Assembly: GCF_017876155.1 (NCBI RefSeq)
Contig: NZ_JAGINP010000037.1
Span: 1 to 64,000 of the forward strand
Source: Azospirillum rugosum
GTDB lineage: Bacteria; Pseudomonadota; Alphaproteobacteria; Azospirillales; Azospirillaceae
DNA: 64,000 nucleotides
Reading direction: 5' to 3'
The position numbers were made by a program, and so were the translations under genes. The number at the start of each line of letters is the position of its first letter. Positions within the stretch are counted from its first letter, which is position 1. Below the pieces are notes generated by a model. It did no database searches. It was not told where the DNA came from and worked only from the letters and a program-made list of their open reading frames with translations. Shown here piece after piece: positions 53,151-63,108 of the stretch.

Positions 53151-53840
53151 TTATCCCGCCACGCGATCCTTGAGGAACGCGGCCAGCTGCTCCGCCGCCT
53201 CGCCGACATGCTCCGCCACGAGGCGTTCGGCGGTGGCCCCGTCCCCTGCGCGACAGGCGTCCAGAAGGGCGCGATGCTCGTCCTGGGAGCGCGGCTGGTA
53301 GCCGAGCGCGGCGAACTGGAAGCGCAGATAGCGGTCGGCCGCCAGCAGATGCTGCTCCGCCAGCGCCAGCAGGCGCGGTCGCCCGGCGCGGCCGTAGAGC
53401 GTCATGTGGAAGCGCCGGTTCAGTTCCCCCATTCGGCCCGGGTCGGTTTCCCCGTCCATCTCGGCGATCAGCTCTTCGGCCTGGGCGAGGTCGTCCGTGG
53501 TCAGGCCCGGCAGGGACAGGCGCAGGGCCATGGGCTCCAGCGCCATGCGGATCGCCCCGATGTCGGCCGCGTCGGTGGCCGAGATCTCCGCGACCACGGC
53601 GCCGCGGTGCGGGTGGAATTCCGCCAGCGCGCGCGCTTCAAGCTGCCGCAGCGCCTCGCGCACGGGCATGCGGCTGACCCCGAAGGTTTCCGCCAGATCC
53701 TCCTGCCGCAGCGGCGTGCCGGGCGCGATGGCGCCGGTCAGGATGGCCTCGCGCAGGGTGGCCTCCACGAACTCCGCCGTGGTGCGGAAGCGCGGCTGCG
53801 CCCGCGCGACGAGGCGCGCCAGCGCGTCGTTGACCGGCAT
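53151..53840 (-). CDS. GntR family (FadR/FCD) transcriptional regulator
   Basis: 229 residues. Winged helix-turn-helix at 20-80 (LRQEDLAETFGVSRMPVREALRQLEARAL), then an FCD effector domain with RMALEPMALRL, FHMTLY and DEHRALLDA metal-site residues. Start at 53840, after AGGGGAGAG. Divergent from benE with an operator-like palindrome in between, so it probably controls benE in response to an organic acid. Confidence 0.92.
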   Translation of the reverse strand: MPVNDALARLVARAQPRFRTTAEFVEATLREAILTGAIAPGTPLRQEDLAETFGVSRMPVREALRQLEARALAEFHPHRGAVVAEISATDAADIGAIRMALEPMALRLSLPGLTTDDLAQAEELIAEMDGETDPGRMGELNRRFHMTLYGRAGRPRLLALAEQHLLAADRYLRFQFAALGYQPRSQDEHRALLDACRAGDGATAERLVAEHVGEAAEQLAAFLKDRVAG

Positions 53841-53863
53841 GCGGACTCTCCCCTTGCCAGGAT

Positions 53864-53875
53864 ATTGTATCCAAT
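53864..53875. promoter_or_regulatory. GntR-like operator palindrome
   Basis: ATTGTATCCAAT: ATTG and CAAT half-sites around TATC, in an AT-rich spot of the 82-bp GntR/benE divergent gap. FCD-type GntR proteins often bind short sites of this type. Confidence 0.5.
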
Positions 53876-53922
53876 CTAACACTGCGGCTCTTTCCATGCA
53901 CGCCCGATGAAGGAGCCGCGGC

Positions 53923-55122
53923 ATGCCCGACCATCAATTTAGCCCGGCGACGGGCATTTCGGCCAAGGCGGTGGCCGCCGGCCTGCTGACGGCGCTGGTC
54001 GGCTACGCCAGTTCGGTCGCGGTGGTCATCCATGGCCTGACCGCCGTCGGGGCGAGCATGGAGCAGGTCATTTCCGGCCTCGTCCTGGTCGGCTTCTCCA
54101 TGGGGCTGGTCGCCATGGGCCTCAGTCTGCACCGGCGCAAGCCGATCAGCATCGCCTGGACGACGCCGGGCATGGCTCTGCTCGCCGCGACCGGGCCGGT
54201 GGAGGGCGGCTTCTCCGCCGCGGTGGGGGCCTTCGTGGTCACCGGCCTGCTGATCGTGGTGGTCGGGCTGTGGTCGCCGCTCGGCCGCTGGGTCGGGGCG
54301 ATCCCGAAGCCGCTGGCCAACGCGATGCTCGCCGGCATCCTGCTGAAGCTCTGCCTCGCCCCCTTCCTGGCGGTGGGGCAGGCGCCGGGCGTGGCGTTGC
54401 TGGTGCTGGCGACCTGGGCGGTGGTGGGGCGGGTCGCGCGGCTCTACGCCGTACCGGCGGCCGTGGCGGTGGCTCTCGGCGCCATGGTTCTGGAGGCACC
54501 GGGCGGCGGCGCGCTGTCGGGCATGGTCTGGCCGTCGGTGGCCCTCATCGAGCCGCGATTCACCTGGGAAGCGATGGTCGGCATCGCGCTGCCGCTGTTC
54601 GTCGTGACCATGGCGTCGCAGAACATCCCCGGCCTCGCCGTGCTGGCGACCTACAACTACGCACCGCCGACCCGGCCGATCTTCCTGGCGACCGGTGCCG
54701 CCTCCGCCGTAACGGCGCTGGCCGGGGCGCCGACGGTGAACCTCGCCGCCATCACCGCGGCGCTCTGCGCCAGCCCCGACGCCGACCCGAACCCGGCGCG
54801 CCGCTGGCAGGCCGCCTTCGTCGGTGGGATGGGCTATGTCCTCTTCGCCGCGCTGGCCGGTGTGACCGCCACCATGGTCACCCGTTCCCCGCCCGTGCTG
54901 ATCGAGGCGGTGGCCGGGCTGGCGCTGGTCGGCGCCTTCGGCGGCGCGCTGATGGGGGCCGTGCAGGAGGAGGACAAGCGGACCGCCGCGCTGGTGACCC
55001 TGCTGGTGACGGCGTCGGGCCTGTCCTTCGGGGGCATCGGCTCCGCCTTCTGGGGCCTGCTGCTGGGTGGGGCCATGCACCTGCTCCACCATCGCCCGGC
55101 GGTGCTGCGCCCGGCCGAGTAA
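53923..55122 (+). CDS. benE: BenE family benzoate/H+ symporter
   Basis: 399 residues, about twelve membrane segments. Family motifs AWTTPGMALLA near residue 85 and TMASQNIPGLAVL near 230 are seen. BenE proteins import benzoate or related aromatic acids with protons. No benzoate-degrading genes are in the window. AAGGAG is well spaced. Probable target of the divergent GntR regulator. Confidence 0.92.
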   Translation: MPDHQFSPATGISAKAVAAGLLTALVGYASSVAVVIHGLTAVGASMEQVISGLVLVGFSMGLVAMGLSLHRRKPISIAWTTPGMALLAATGPVEGGFSAAVGAFVVTGLLIVVVGLWSPLGRWVGAIPKPLANAMLAGILLKLCLAPFLAVGQAPGVALLVLATWAVVGRVARLYAVPAAVAVALGAMVLEAPGGGALSGMVWPSVALIEPRFTWEAMVGIALPLFVVTMASQNIPGLAVLATYNYAPPTRPIFLATGAASAVTALAGAPTVNLAAITAALCASPDADPNPARRWQAAFVGGMGYVLFAALAGVTATMVTRSPPVLIEAVAGLALVGAFGGALMGAVQEEDKRTAALVTLLVTASGLSFGGIGSAFWGLLLGGAMHLLHHRPAVLRPAE

Positions 55123-55228
55123 GTCCGGCGTTGCGGCCTTCCGGGCGGTTGCGTCTGGGCGGTTGCGCTTTTCCGATGCGGGCTGCATAAGTCCGGGGCG
55201 ATGCGCCCGTTTCTCCGGAGGACTTCCC

Positions 55229-55906
55229 TTGAGCGCCCCCTTGCGCCTTGCCCTCTTCGACTGTGACGGCACGCTGGTGGACAGCCAGTTCGCCATCTTC
55301 GACGCGATGTCCAGCGCCTGGGCCGCGCACGGGCTGGGTGAGCCCGACCCGGCGGAGGTGCGGCGGATGGTCGGCCTGCCGCTGGTGCAGGCGGTGGCCC
55401 TGCTGCTGCCGGACCTCAACGACGACCGCCACGCTGCCATTGCGGAGAGCTACAAGCAGGCCTTCCAGGCGCTGCGTCGCCGCGGCGACCTGCAGGAACC
55501 GCTGTTCCCCGGCATCCGCGACGCGCTGGACGCGCTGGAGGCGCGGGGCGTGCTGCTGGGCGTGGCGACGGGCAAGTCGCGCCGGGGGCTCGACGCCGTG
55601 CTGGCGCACCATGGGCTGACCGAGCGCTTCGTCACCTTGCAGACCAGCGACATCGGCCCCGGCAAGCCGCACCCGGACATGGTGTACCGCGCGCTGGCGG
55701 AAACGGGGGTGGAGGCCGCGCGCACGGTTGTGATCGGCGACACCACCTACGACATTCAGATGGCCCGCAACGCGCGGGTGGCGTCCGTCGGCGTCTCCTG
55801 GGGCTACCACGCGGTGGCCGAGCTGGAAGCCGCCGGGGCGAGCCGGATCGTGCACCGCGGGCCGGCGGTGGCCGAGGCGGTGCTGGCCCTGCTGGACCAC
55901 GGATAG
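55229..55906 (+). CDS. HAD-IA hydrolase, phosphoglycolate phosphatase-like
   Basis: 225 residues from a TTG start preceded by CGGAGGAC; no ATG lies in suitable position. Motif I LFDCDGTLVDS, motif II ATGKS, motif III KPHPDM and motif IV VIGDTTYDIQMA are complete. In many alphaproteobacteria this gene precedes the ATP12-family gene, as here, suggesting a conserved unit of unclear logic. Confidence 0.9.
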   Translation: MSAPLRLALFDCDGTLVDSQFAIFDAMSSAWAAHGLGEPDPAEVRRMVGLPLVQAVALLLPDLNDDRHAAIAESYKQAFQALRRRGDLQEPLFPGIRDALDALEARGVLLGVATGKSRRGLDAVLAHHGLTERFVTLQTSDIGPGKPHPDMVYRALAETGVEAARTVVIGDTTYDIQMARNARVASVGVSWGYHAVAELEAAGASRIVHRGPAVAEAVLALLDHG

Positions 55907-55942
55907 GACGGCCGGCAGGACGGCCAGCAAGACGGCCAGCAA
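55907..55942 (+). repeat. Three 12-bp tandem repeats
   Basis: GACGGCCGGCAG followed by two exact GACGGCCAGCAA units, directly after the HAD stop codon. Confidence 0.7.
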
Positions 55943-55970
55943 GACGATTGAACGAAGCCGAAGGATCGTG

Positions 55971-56675
55971 ATGAAGCGCTTTTACAAGACCACCTCCGTC
56001 GAGCCGGCGCCCGCGGAGGCCGGCGGCTTCGAGGTGCGCCTCGACAACCGTCCCATCCGCAGCCCGGCCAAGGCGCCGCTCGTCTTCAAGAGCTGGCCGC
56101 TCGCCCAGGCGGTCGCCGCGGAGTGGGAGGCCCAGGTCGAGACCATCGACCCCAACGCCATGCCGCTGATGCAGCTGGCCAGCACGGCGGTGGACCTGAT
56201 CGGTAAGGGCCGTCAGGCCATCGTGGACGGTGTCGCCGCCTACGCCGAGACGGACCTGCTGTGCTACCGAGCCGAGCACCCGCAGGCGCTGGTCGAGCGG
56301 CAGGCCCAGGCGTGGCAGCCTCTGCTGGACTGGGCGGCGCTGCGCTACGACGCGCCGCTGCACGTCAACGCCGGCCTGATGCCGAAGCCGCAGCCGCCGG
56401 ACGCGCTGCGCGCGCTGCGCCACGCGGTGGAGGCCTACGACGACTGGACCCTGTCGGCCTTGCAGACCGCCACCGGCTCCTGCGGCTCGCTGATCGTCGC
56501 GCTGGCGCTGGTCGAAGGGCGGATCGACGCGGAGGAGGCCTTCGCCGTGTCTCAGCTCGACGAGACCTTCCAGATCGAAGCCTGGGGCGAGGATCCGGAG
56601 GCGACGAAGCGCCGCGCCGCGCTTCGGACCGATATCAGCGCCTGCCGCCGCTTCGTGGACCTGCTGCGGGCGTGA
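55971..56675 (+). CDS. ATP12-family F1-ATPase assembly chaperone
   Basis: 234 residues. The ATP12 domain begins with RFYKTTSV and has LDNRPIRSPAKAPL, ETDLLCYRAEHP and the late LDETFQIEAWGEDPEA block. Mitochondrial Atp12 binds the F1 alpha subunit; alphaproteobacterial homologues are thought to do the same. GTG (55968) and ATG (55971) are adjacent; the ATG is better spaced from AAGGA. Confidence 0.93.
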   Translation: MKRFYKTTSVEPAPAEAGGFEVRLDNRPIRSPAKAPLVFKSWPLAQAVAAEWEAQVETIDPNAMPLMQLASTAVDLIGKGRQAIVDGVAAYAETDLLCYRAEHPQALVERQAQAWQPLLDWAALRYDAPLHVNAGLMPKPQPPDALRALRHAVEAYDDWTLSALQTATGSCGSLIVALALVEGRIDAEEAFAVSQLDETFQIEAWGEDPEATKRRAALRTDISACRRFVDLLRA

Positions 56676-56681
56676 GGAGAA

Positions 56682-56822
56682 ACCCTCTCCCTGCTCCGCA
56701 GGGAGAGGGAGGGGCCCGCGGAACGCGGGAGGGTGAGGGCAAGGTCATCCCGAGAACCTAGCCCTCACCCTCCCACGCGGACGCGTGAGTCCCTCCCTCT
56801 CCCGCCGGAGGCGGGAGAGGGT
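56682..56822. repeat. Large inverted palindromic element, copy E
   Basis: Two halves (56682-56740 and 56761-56822) are imperfect reverse complements, each with its own CCCTCTCC-type hairpin. It fills the gap between the convergent ATP12 and zigA-like genes. Confidence 0.8.
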
Positions 56823-56823
56823 A

Positions 56824-57956
<1,133 letters not shown>

Positions 57957-57960
<4 letters not shown>

Positions 57961-58442
57961 GGTGTCTTCTCCTGGCAGTCGGTGCACCGGCCCCGCACCT
58001 CGACGGTGGGGCGGTCCACCTGGAAACCGCGTTCGGCGGCGATGGTGTCGATGGCCGCGCGGATGCGCGGGTCGTCGATCTCGACGGCGTTGCCGCAGGC
58101 CTCGCAGACCAGGAACTGGCCGGAATGGACGGCCCCGGGTGCTGCGCAGCCGATGTAGGCGTTCAGCGATTCAAGGCGGTGGACCAGCCCTTGTTCCACC
58201 AGGAATTCCAGCGCGCGGTAGACGGTCAGCGGAGCGGCCGACTTGCCCTCGCGCTGGCTGAGATCTTCCAGGATGGCATAGGCACCCCGGGGGCGGTGGC
58301 TGGTCCAGACCAGTTCCAGCACCTGGCGGCGCAGCGCGGTCAGCCGCGCGCCGCGTTCGGCGCAGAGCGCATCGGCGCGCGTCAGCGCGTCGGCGATGCA
58401 GTGGTCGTGGTCGTGGTTGGCGGGGTTGGTCGCGGCTGGCAT
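57957..58442 (-). CDS. zur: Zinc uptake regulator Zur (Fur family)
   Basis: 161 residues. His-rich N terminus (NHDHDHC), winged helix with PLTVYRALEFLVEQGLVHR, and the metal sites: CEACG and CTDC pairs for structural zinc plus regulatory His residues (VHSGQFL). Downstream zigA and an upstream palindrome support Zur rather than Fur. It presumably represses its own operon when zinc is replete. Confidence 0.93.
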
Positions 58443-58445
58443 GAT

Positions 58446-58458
58446 GTTATTTTATAAC
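58446..58458. promoter_or_regulatory. Zur-box-like palindrome before zur
   Basis: GTTATTTTATAAC, a GTTAT/ATAAC inverted repeat in an otherwise GC-rich region, ending a few bases upstream of the zur ATG. It resembles the TGTTATA-N-TATAACA type Zur box of alphaproteobacteria, though the centre differs. Confidence 0.65.
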
Positions 58459-58490
58459 GTAGTCAGCCGCGACGCAAAGAAAAGGCACGC

Positions 58491-58525
58491 AAAGAAAATG
58501 GGCGGCCCAGGGGGTAGGGCCGCCC
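58491..58525 (-). terminator. Intrinsic terminator of phoX
   Basis: On the minus strand: 9-bp stem GGGCGGCCC/GGGCCGCCC (58517-58525 with 58500-58508), 8-nt loop, followed by ATTTTCTTT. It lies about 45 bp past the phoX stop. Confidence 0.85.
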
Positions 58526-58570
58526 GTTGGAGCGAGTGTCTTTATCGTTGGGAACGGTCGAGCCTATCGG

Positions 58571-60601
58571 TCAGAGACCGATCACGCCGCCGTCCTTCTT
58601 GGTGATCGCCACCACCGACGGGCGCGGCGGCATGTTCGGCTTGAAGTCGGGCCAGCGGGTCGCCGGGTCCTCGAAGGAGGACAGCTTGCCCTTGAACTTC
58701 TCCCACTGGTCGACGCCGTCGGTCGCCGGGTGCTGCACGGCGACGAACAGGGTCTTGTCGTCGGTGGTGAAGCAGGGGCCGCACATTTCGGCGCCCACCG
58801 GCACGCGGAAGAACATCTTGGACAGGCCGCGCAGGTCGCCCTCCGTCTCCACGGCCCAGACGCCGTCTGCGGTGCCCGACGCCTTGTTCCAGGCCTCGCC
58901 CTGGTCGGTGGCGACCCACAGGCGGCCGCGGTTGTCCACCGCCACGTTGTCGGGGCAGGCGAACCAGCCGTTTTCCGAGGTGTCGGCGTGGAACTGCGCA
59001 CCAGTCGCCGGGTCCTTCGGGTTGCCGCCGCGCAGCAGGATCTGCCACTCGGCTTTGGTCGCCGCGTGGTCGCCGTTCGCCGGGATGATCTCGACGATGT
59101 GGCCCCACTGGTTGTCGGGGCGCGGGTTGATGGCGTCGACCTGCTCCGGCTTGCGCTTGTTGTTGTTGGTCAGCACCACATAGACGCGGCCGGTCTTCGG
59201 GTTGACCTCGATGTCCTCCGGGCGGTCCATCTTGGTCGCACCCAGCGCGTCGGCGGCGAGGCGGGCGTTGATCAGCACCGTCGCCTGGTCGGGGAAGCCC
59301 TTCTCGGCGGTCAGCGGACCCTGGCCGTGGACCAGCGGCAGCCACTCCACCGTGGCGTTCGGGTGGAACTTCGCCACGTACAGCGTGCCGTCCGCCAGGA
59401 TGTCCATGTTCGCGGTGCGGTTCTTCGGGTTGTACTTCCTCGAAGCGACGAACTTGTAGACATAGTCGAACCGCTCGTCGTCGCCGGTGTAGGCGACCAC
59501 GGTGCCATCCTTGCCGACCGCCAGCTGGCAGGCCTCATGCTTGAAGCGGCCGAGCGCGGTGCGCTTCTTCGGGGTGGAGGTCGGGTCGTAGGGGTCGATC
59601 TCGACGATCCAGCCGAAGCGGTTGGCCTCGTTCGGCTCCTTGTTCACGTCGAAGCGGTCGTGGTACTGGCCCCAGTTGTACCACTCGCCGGGAAAGCCCA
59701 GCCGCTTCAGCGACTTGGCGTTCGGGTGGTCGTCGGCGACCTGGCCCCAGAAGTAGCCGTTGAAGTTCTCCTCGGCCGACAGCCAGGTGCCCCACGGCGT
59801 CATGCCGCCGGAGCAGTTGTTCAGCATGCCGCGGACCCGCGTGCCGGTCGGGTCGTAGCTGGTCTTCATCAGCGCGTGGCCGGCGGCCGGCCCGGTGATG
59901 GCGATCTCCGTCTCCGCGGTGATGCGGCGGTTGAACTTGGAGTTCGGGTCGTAGGTCCACTTCCCCCGGACCTTGCGGATCTCCACGACGGAGCCGCCGT
60001 GCGCGGCCATTTCGATGTCGGCGAGATCCTTGGTCAGGCGGGCGAACTTGGCCTTCTGCTGCTCCACGCCGACGCCGGGGAACATGATCTCCTCGTCGGT
60101 GTACTCGTGGTTCACGCAGAGCAGCGCACGGTCCGGCGACTTGGAGCCGAGCGGCAGCGGCGCGTAGCCGACGAAGTCGTTGTTATAGCCGAACTGCTTG
60201 GACTGGGCGGCGGCCGTCTGCTTCAACGGATCGAAGGCCGGCGCGCCGGGCACCACCGGGTCGCCCCAGCGGATCAGGATATCCGCGTCGTAGCCCGTGG
60301 CGACGTGGTGCGTCTCGTCCACGCCGTGCTGCACTTCCTGGAAGCTGAAAGCGGCCTTGGTCGGCTTCGGCGCCTTCGGCGCGGCCTCAGCCTCGCCGGC
60401 GGACGACAGCAGCGCGGCCGGGCCGACGATGGCGCTCAGCGCCGTGCCGGCCAGCATACCGCGCATCAGGTCGCGGCGGCCGAAGCGCGCGCCGATGACC
60501 TCGCCCATCGTCGGGTTGTCCGTCGGGTTGGAACCGATGTCCTCCCGCCCCTCGAACGTCAGATACTTGGTGCCCTTCCGGGGCAGGTCACGGCTGTCCA
60601 T
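58571..60601 (-). CDS. phoX: PhoX family alkaline phosphatase
   Basis: 676 residues, Tat-dependent (FGRRDLMRGML with a hydrophobic stretch and AEAAP cleavage). Beta-propeller DUF839/PhoX signature blocks include NHEYTDEEIMFPG, NNCSGGMTPWGTWLSAEEN and DRPEDIEVNP. PhoX uses calcium and iron to release phosphate from organic esters in the periplasm. No Pho box is evident to me in the short upstream gap. GGGGAAG precedes the ATG. Confidence 0.92.
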   Translation of the reverse strand: MDSRDLPRKGTKYLTFEGREDIGSNPTDNPTMGEVIGARFGRRDLMRGMLAGTALSAIVGPAALLSSAGEAEAAPKAPKPTKAAFSFQEVQHGVDETHHVATGYDADILIRWGDPVVPGAPAFDPLKQTAAAQSKQFGYNNDFVGYAPLPLGSKSPDRALLCVNHEYTDEEIMFPGVGVEQQKAKFARLTKDLADIEMAAHGGSVVEIRKVRGKWTYDPNSKFNRRITAETEIAITGPAAGHALMKTSYDPTGTRVRGMLNNCSGGMTPWGTWLSAEENFNGYFWGQVADDHPNAKSLKRLGFPGEWYNWGQYHDRFDVNKEPNEANRFGWIVEIDPYDPTSTPKKRTALGRFKHEACQLAVGKDGTVVAYTGDDERFDYVYKFVASRKYNPKNRTANMDILADGTLYVAKFHPNATVEWLPLVHGQGPLTAEKGFPDQATVLINARLAADALGATKMDRPEDIEVNPKTGRVYVVLTNNNKRKPEQVDAINPRPDNQWGHIVEIIPANGDHAATKAEWQILLRGGNPKDPATGAQFHADTSENGWFACPDNVAVDNRGRLWVATDQGEAWNKASGTADGVWAVETEGDLRGLSKMFFRVPVGAEMCGPCFTTDDKTLFVAVQHPATDGVDQWEKFKGKLSSFEDPATRWPDFKPNMPPRPSVVAITKKDGGVIGL

Positions 60602-60721
60602 CGTCTTCCCCTCACGCCTGCGGCTGCCGCTCCTCCTTTATTTGGGTGCGGCGCCGCGACCTTAGCGGCGGTGCGTGACGGTTTCTTTGCGCACCGATGA
60701 CGTGCGGGTGAATTCGGATGG

Positions 60722-62191
60722 TCAGGCATCCTTCCGGCGGACCGTAGCGAAGGCGGCCAGCGCGCGGTCGCGGGCAGCGTCGTGCTCGACGACGGGATCC
60801 GGGTAGTCGCGGCCCAGCCGCACGCCGGCGTCCGCCAGCACGGACGCCGGGGCCTGCCAGGGCTTGTGGATCCACTTGGCCGGCAGCCGGGCCAACTCCG
60901 GCACGAAGCGGCGGACGTAGTCGCCCTGGGGATCGAACTTCTCGCCTTGCAGGACCGGGTTGAAGACGCGGAAGAAGGGGGCGGCGTCCGCCCCGCAGCC
61001 GGCCACCCACTGCCAGTTGGCGGCGTTGTTGGCGAGGTCGGCGTCGACCAGCGTGTCCCAGAACCAGTCTTGCCCGGTCTGCCAGGGCAGCAGCAGGTCC
61101 TTGATCAGGAAGGAGCCGACGATCATCCGCACCCGGTTGTGCATCCAGCCGGTCTGCCAGAGCTGGCGCAGGCCCGCGTCCACGATCGGGTAGCCGGTCC
61201 GCCCGCGCTGCCACGCCGTCAGCGTCGCCTCTCCCGTCTGCCAGGGGAAGCGGGCGAAGCGCTGGTCCAGCGGATCCTCGGGCAGAACGGGGAAGTGATG
61301 GAGCAGGTGGTGGTTGAACTCCCGCCAGCCGAGTTCCCGGAGGAAGGCGTCGATCCCCGCGGCGCGCTCCGGGTGGGCATCGGCAACATGGCGGGAGGCG
61401 TGCCAGACCTGCCGCGGGCCGATCTCCCCGAAGGCGAGGTGGGGGGAGAGGCGGGAGGTGCCGTCGGTGTCCGGCCGGTCGCGCAGGGTCGGGTATTCGG
61501 TGATGGCTCCGTCCAGAAGGTCGGCCAGCCGGTCCCGCGCAGCGTCCTCGCCGGGCTCCCAGGTCTCGCGCAGGCCGCCGGCCCAGTCGGGTTTGGTCGG
61601 CCGAAGCCCCCAGTCCGCCAGCCGCTCGCTCCGCACCGGCTTGGGCGGGGCGGTCAGCCGGTCGGGCGCGCGGGTGGGGTGGGGCGGTTCCGGCAGGGTG
61701 AGCAGGGCACGCCAGAAGGGCGTGAAGACCTTGAAGGGCGTGCCGCCCTTGGTGCGGATGCCCTCCGGTTCGAGCAGCAGGGCGGCGTTGTGGGCCTGCA
61801 CGTCGATCCCACGGGCCGCCAAAGCCTCCTCCACCCGACGGTCGCGGGCTACGGCGGCCGGCCCGTAGCGCCGATTCCAATGGACTGCGGCGGCGCCGGT
61901 CTCGGCGGCGAGGTCGGCCAGCACCGCCTCCGGCCGGCCGCTGCGCAGGACCAGGGGGGAGCCGAGCTTCGCCAGCGCGCCCCCCAGCCGCTCCAGGCTG
62001 CCGTGCAGCCACCAGCGAGACGCGGCGCCGGGAAGCCAGCGGTCGTCCGGATCCTCCTCCCGGATGCGGACGGGGATCACCGGAGACCCGCTCTCCGCGG
62101 CGGCGGCCAAGGCGGGGTTGTCGGCGAGGCGCAGGTCGTGGCGGAACCAGACGATTATGGGACGGGGGACGGGGCGGGGAGGGGCGGTCAT
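60722..62191 (-). CDS. phrB: Deoxyribodipyrimidine photolyase, class I
   Basis: 489 residues. N-terminal antenna domain (WFRHDLRLADNPAL) and C-terminal FAD domain with WREFNHHLLHHFP, TGYPIVDAGLRQLWQTGWMHNR and DADLANNAANWQWVAG. These are diagnostic of CPD photolyases that repair pyrimidine dimers in blue light; cryptochrome-like function cannot be excluded. The gene is separate from the B12 sensor at 20.5 kb. Confidence 0.95.
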   Translation of the reverse strand: MTAPPRPVPRPIIVWFRHDLRLADNPALAAAAESGSPVIPVRIREEDPDDRWLPGAASRWWLHGSLERLGGALAKLGSPLVLRSGRPEAVLADLAAETGAAAVHWNRRYGPAAVARDRRVEEALAARGIDVQAHNAALLLEPEGIRTKGGTPFKVFTPFWRALLTLPEPPHPTRAPDRLTAPPKPVRSERLADWGLRPTKPDWAGGLRETWEPGEDAARDRLADLLDGAITEYPTLRDRPDTDGTSRLSPHLAFGEIGPRQVWHASRHVADAHPERAAGIDAFLRELGWREFNHHLLHHFPVLPEDPLDQRFARFPWQTGEATLTAWQRGRTGYPIVDAGLRQLWQTGWMHNRVRMIVGSFLIKDLLLPWQTGQDWFWDTLVDADLANNAANWQWVAGCGADAAPFFRVFNPVLQGEKFDPQGDYVRRFVPELARLPAKWIHKPWQAPASVLADAGVRLGRDYPDPVVEHDAARDRALAAFATVRRKDA

Positions 62192-62420
62192 GGGCGGGAC
62201 GATACCGGAATCCGGCGGCGAAGAAAGGCCGGAAAAATCTGCGGGTCGCGGAGATCCGGACCGGGATTCCCCTCGTATCGTCCCATCATGCCGCGCCCCT
62301 TGCGATGGCCACGTTGTTGGCCGCGCGGGGCGGGGCTTGGTCCCTCCTGCCGATCACACCGCCGATCCGGCAGGGCTCCTGGCCCGGAGAGTCAACCCCC
62401 GACTCTCCGGGTTTTCTTTT
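62192..62420 (+). ncRNA. Candidate plus-strand noncoding RNA ending at an intrinsic terminator
   Basis: This 227-bp gap lies between two minus-strand genes (phrB start, pdeM end), yet its right end is a textbook plus-strand terminator. Upstream of it are nested GC pairings: CGCCCC with GGGGCG around a GGCC/GGCC hairpin near 62290-62335, and CTGCCG with CGGCAG near 62348-62373. No ORF with coding character or known RNA consensus (for example the SRP RNA loop) is visible. The 5' end and promoter are undefined. Confidence 0.4.
62383..62420 (+). terminator. Plus-strand intrinsic terminator
   Basis: Perfect 11-bp stem CCCGGAGAGTC/GACTCTCCGGG (62383-62393 with 62401-62411), 7-nt loop, followed by TTTTCTTTT. 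An alternative 10-bp pairing, 62396-62405 with 62426-62435 (CCCCCGACTC/GAGTCGGGGG), excludes it and includes the pdeM stop region. Confidence 0.85.
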
Positions 62421-63108
62421 ACCCGGAGTCGGGGGACAGGCGGCCGGCCGGGAAGCGGTGGACCTTGCCGCGGGCCAGCAGATGCACCTCGAAGGGCTTG
62501 GCGAGCAGGCCGGAAATCGCCGGGTTCAGCACGTTCAGCCCACCGGTGAAGGCGCCGAAGGCCGGCAGGATCAGCTTCGCCCCGTCGAAGGCGAAGCAGC
62601 GCTCCCGCACCCGCCGTCCGGGCACCAGGACGGCGGCGGCCGGGTGCAGGTGCCCGGACAGTTCCCCGACCGCGCCCGGCACCGCCTCGTGCCGGAAGGT
62701 CAGGGGGCCGAGCGCCAGTTCATCGACGATGCGGCCGCCGAATCCCTCCGGCGGCTCCGGGTCGTGGTTGCCGGTGACCCAGACCCAGTCCTCCGCCCGC
62801 ACGGTCAGCGCCTTCAGCCGCTCCACGTCCGCTGGGTCCATGCGGGAGGCGGCGCGGCGGTCGTGGAAGCTGTCGCCGAGGCAGATCACGCGGGCCGGCT
62901 TCAGCCGCTCCACCAGCCCGGCCAGCCGGTCCAGCGTCGCCCGCGTGTCGTAGGGCGGCAGCATCCGCCCGCGCGCGGCGAAGGCGGAGCCCTTTTCCAG
63001 ATGCAGGTCGGCGACGACGAGCGTCCGCTCCGCCGGCCAGACCAGCGCGCCGGAGGCATCGGGGGCGAGCGCCGCGCCCCGCAGGGTTATGGTCGTGTCC
63101 ATGGCCAT
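62419..63108 (-). CDS. pdeM: Ligase-associated DNA damage response endonuclease PdeM
   Basis: 229 residues, calcineurin-type metallophosphoesterase. Metal motifs: VVADLHLEKG (D and H), CLGDSFHDRR, TGNHDPEPP and GHLHPA. In the four-gene LhrC-type system (exonuclease, ligase, helicase, PdeM) it accompanies the DEXH helicase, whose stop overlaps this ATG by one base (TGATG) at 63108. Reading continues leftwards to a TAA at 62419. Confidence 0.92.
   Translation of the reverse strand: MAMDTTITLRGAALAPDASGALVWPAERTLVVADLHLEKGSAFAARGRMLPPYDTRATLDRLAGLVERLKPARVICLGDSFHDRRAASRMDPADVERLKALTVRAEDWVWVTGNHDPEPPEGFGGRIVDELALGPLTFRHEAVPGAVGELSGHLHPAAAVLVPGRRVRERCFAFDGAKLILPAFGAFTGGLNVLNPAISGLLAKPFEVHLLARGKVHRFPAGRLSPDSG

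Noticed and set aside
62192-62382. SRP RNA, 6S RNA or tRNA at the candidate ncRNA locus
   Set aside because: No SRP GGAAG-type tetraloop region, no tRNA T-loop or anticodon arm and no convincing 6S bulge layout could be found.
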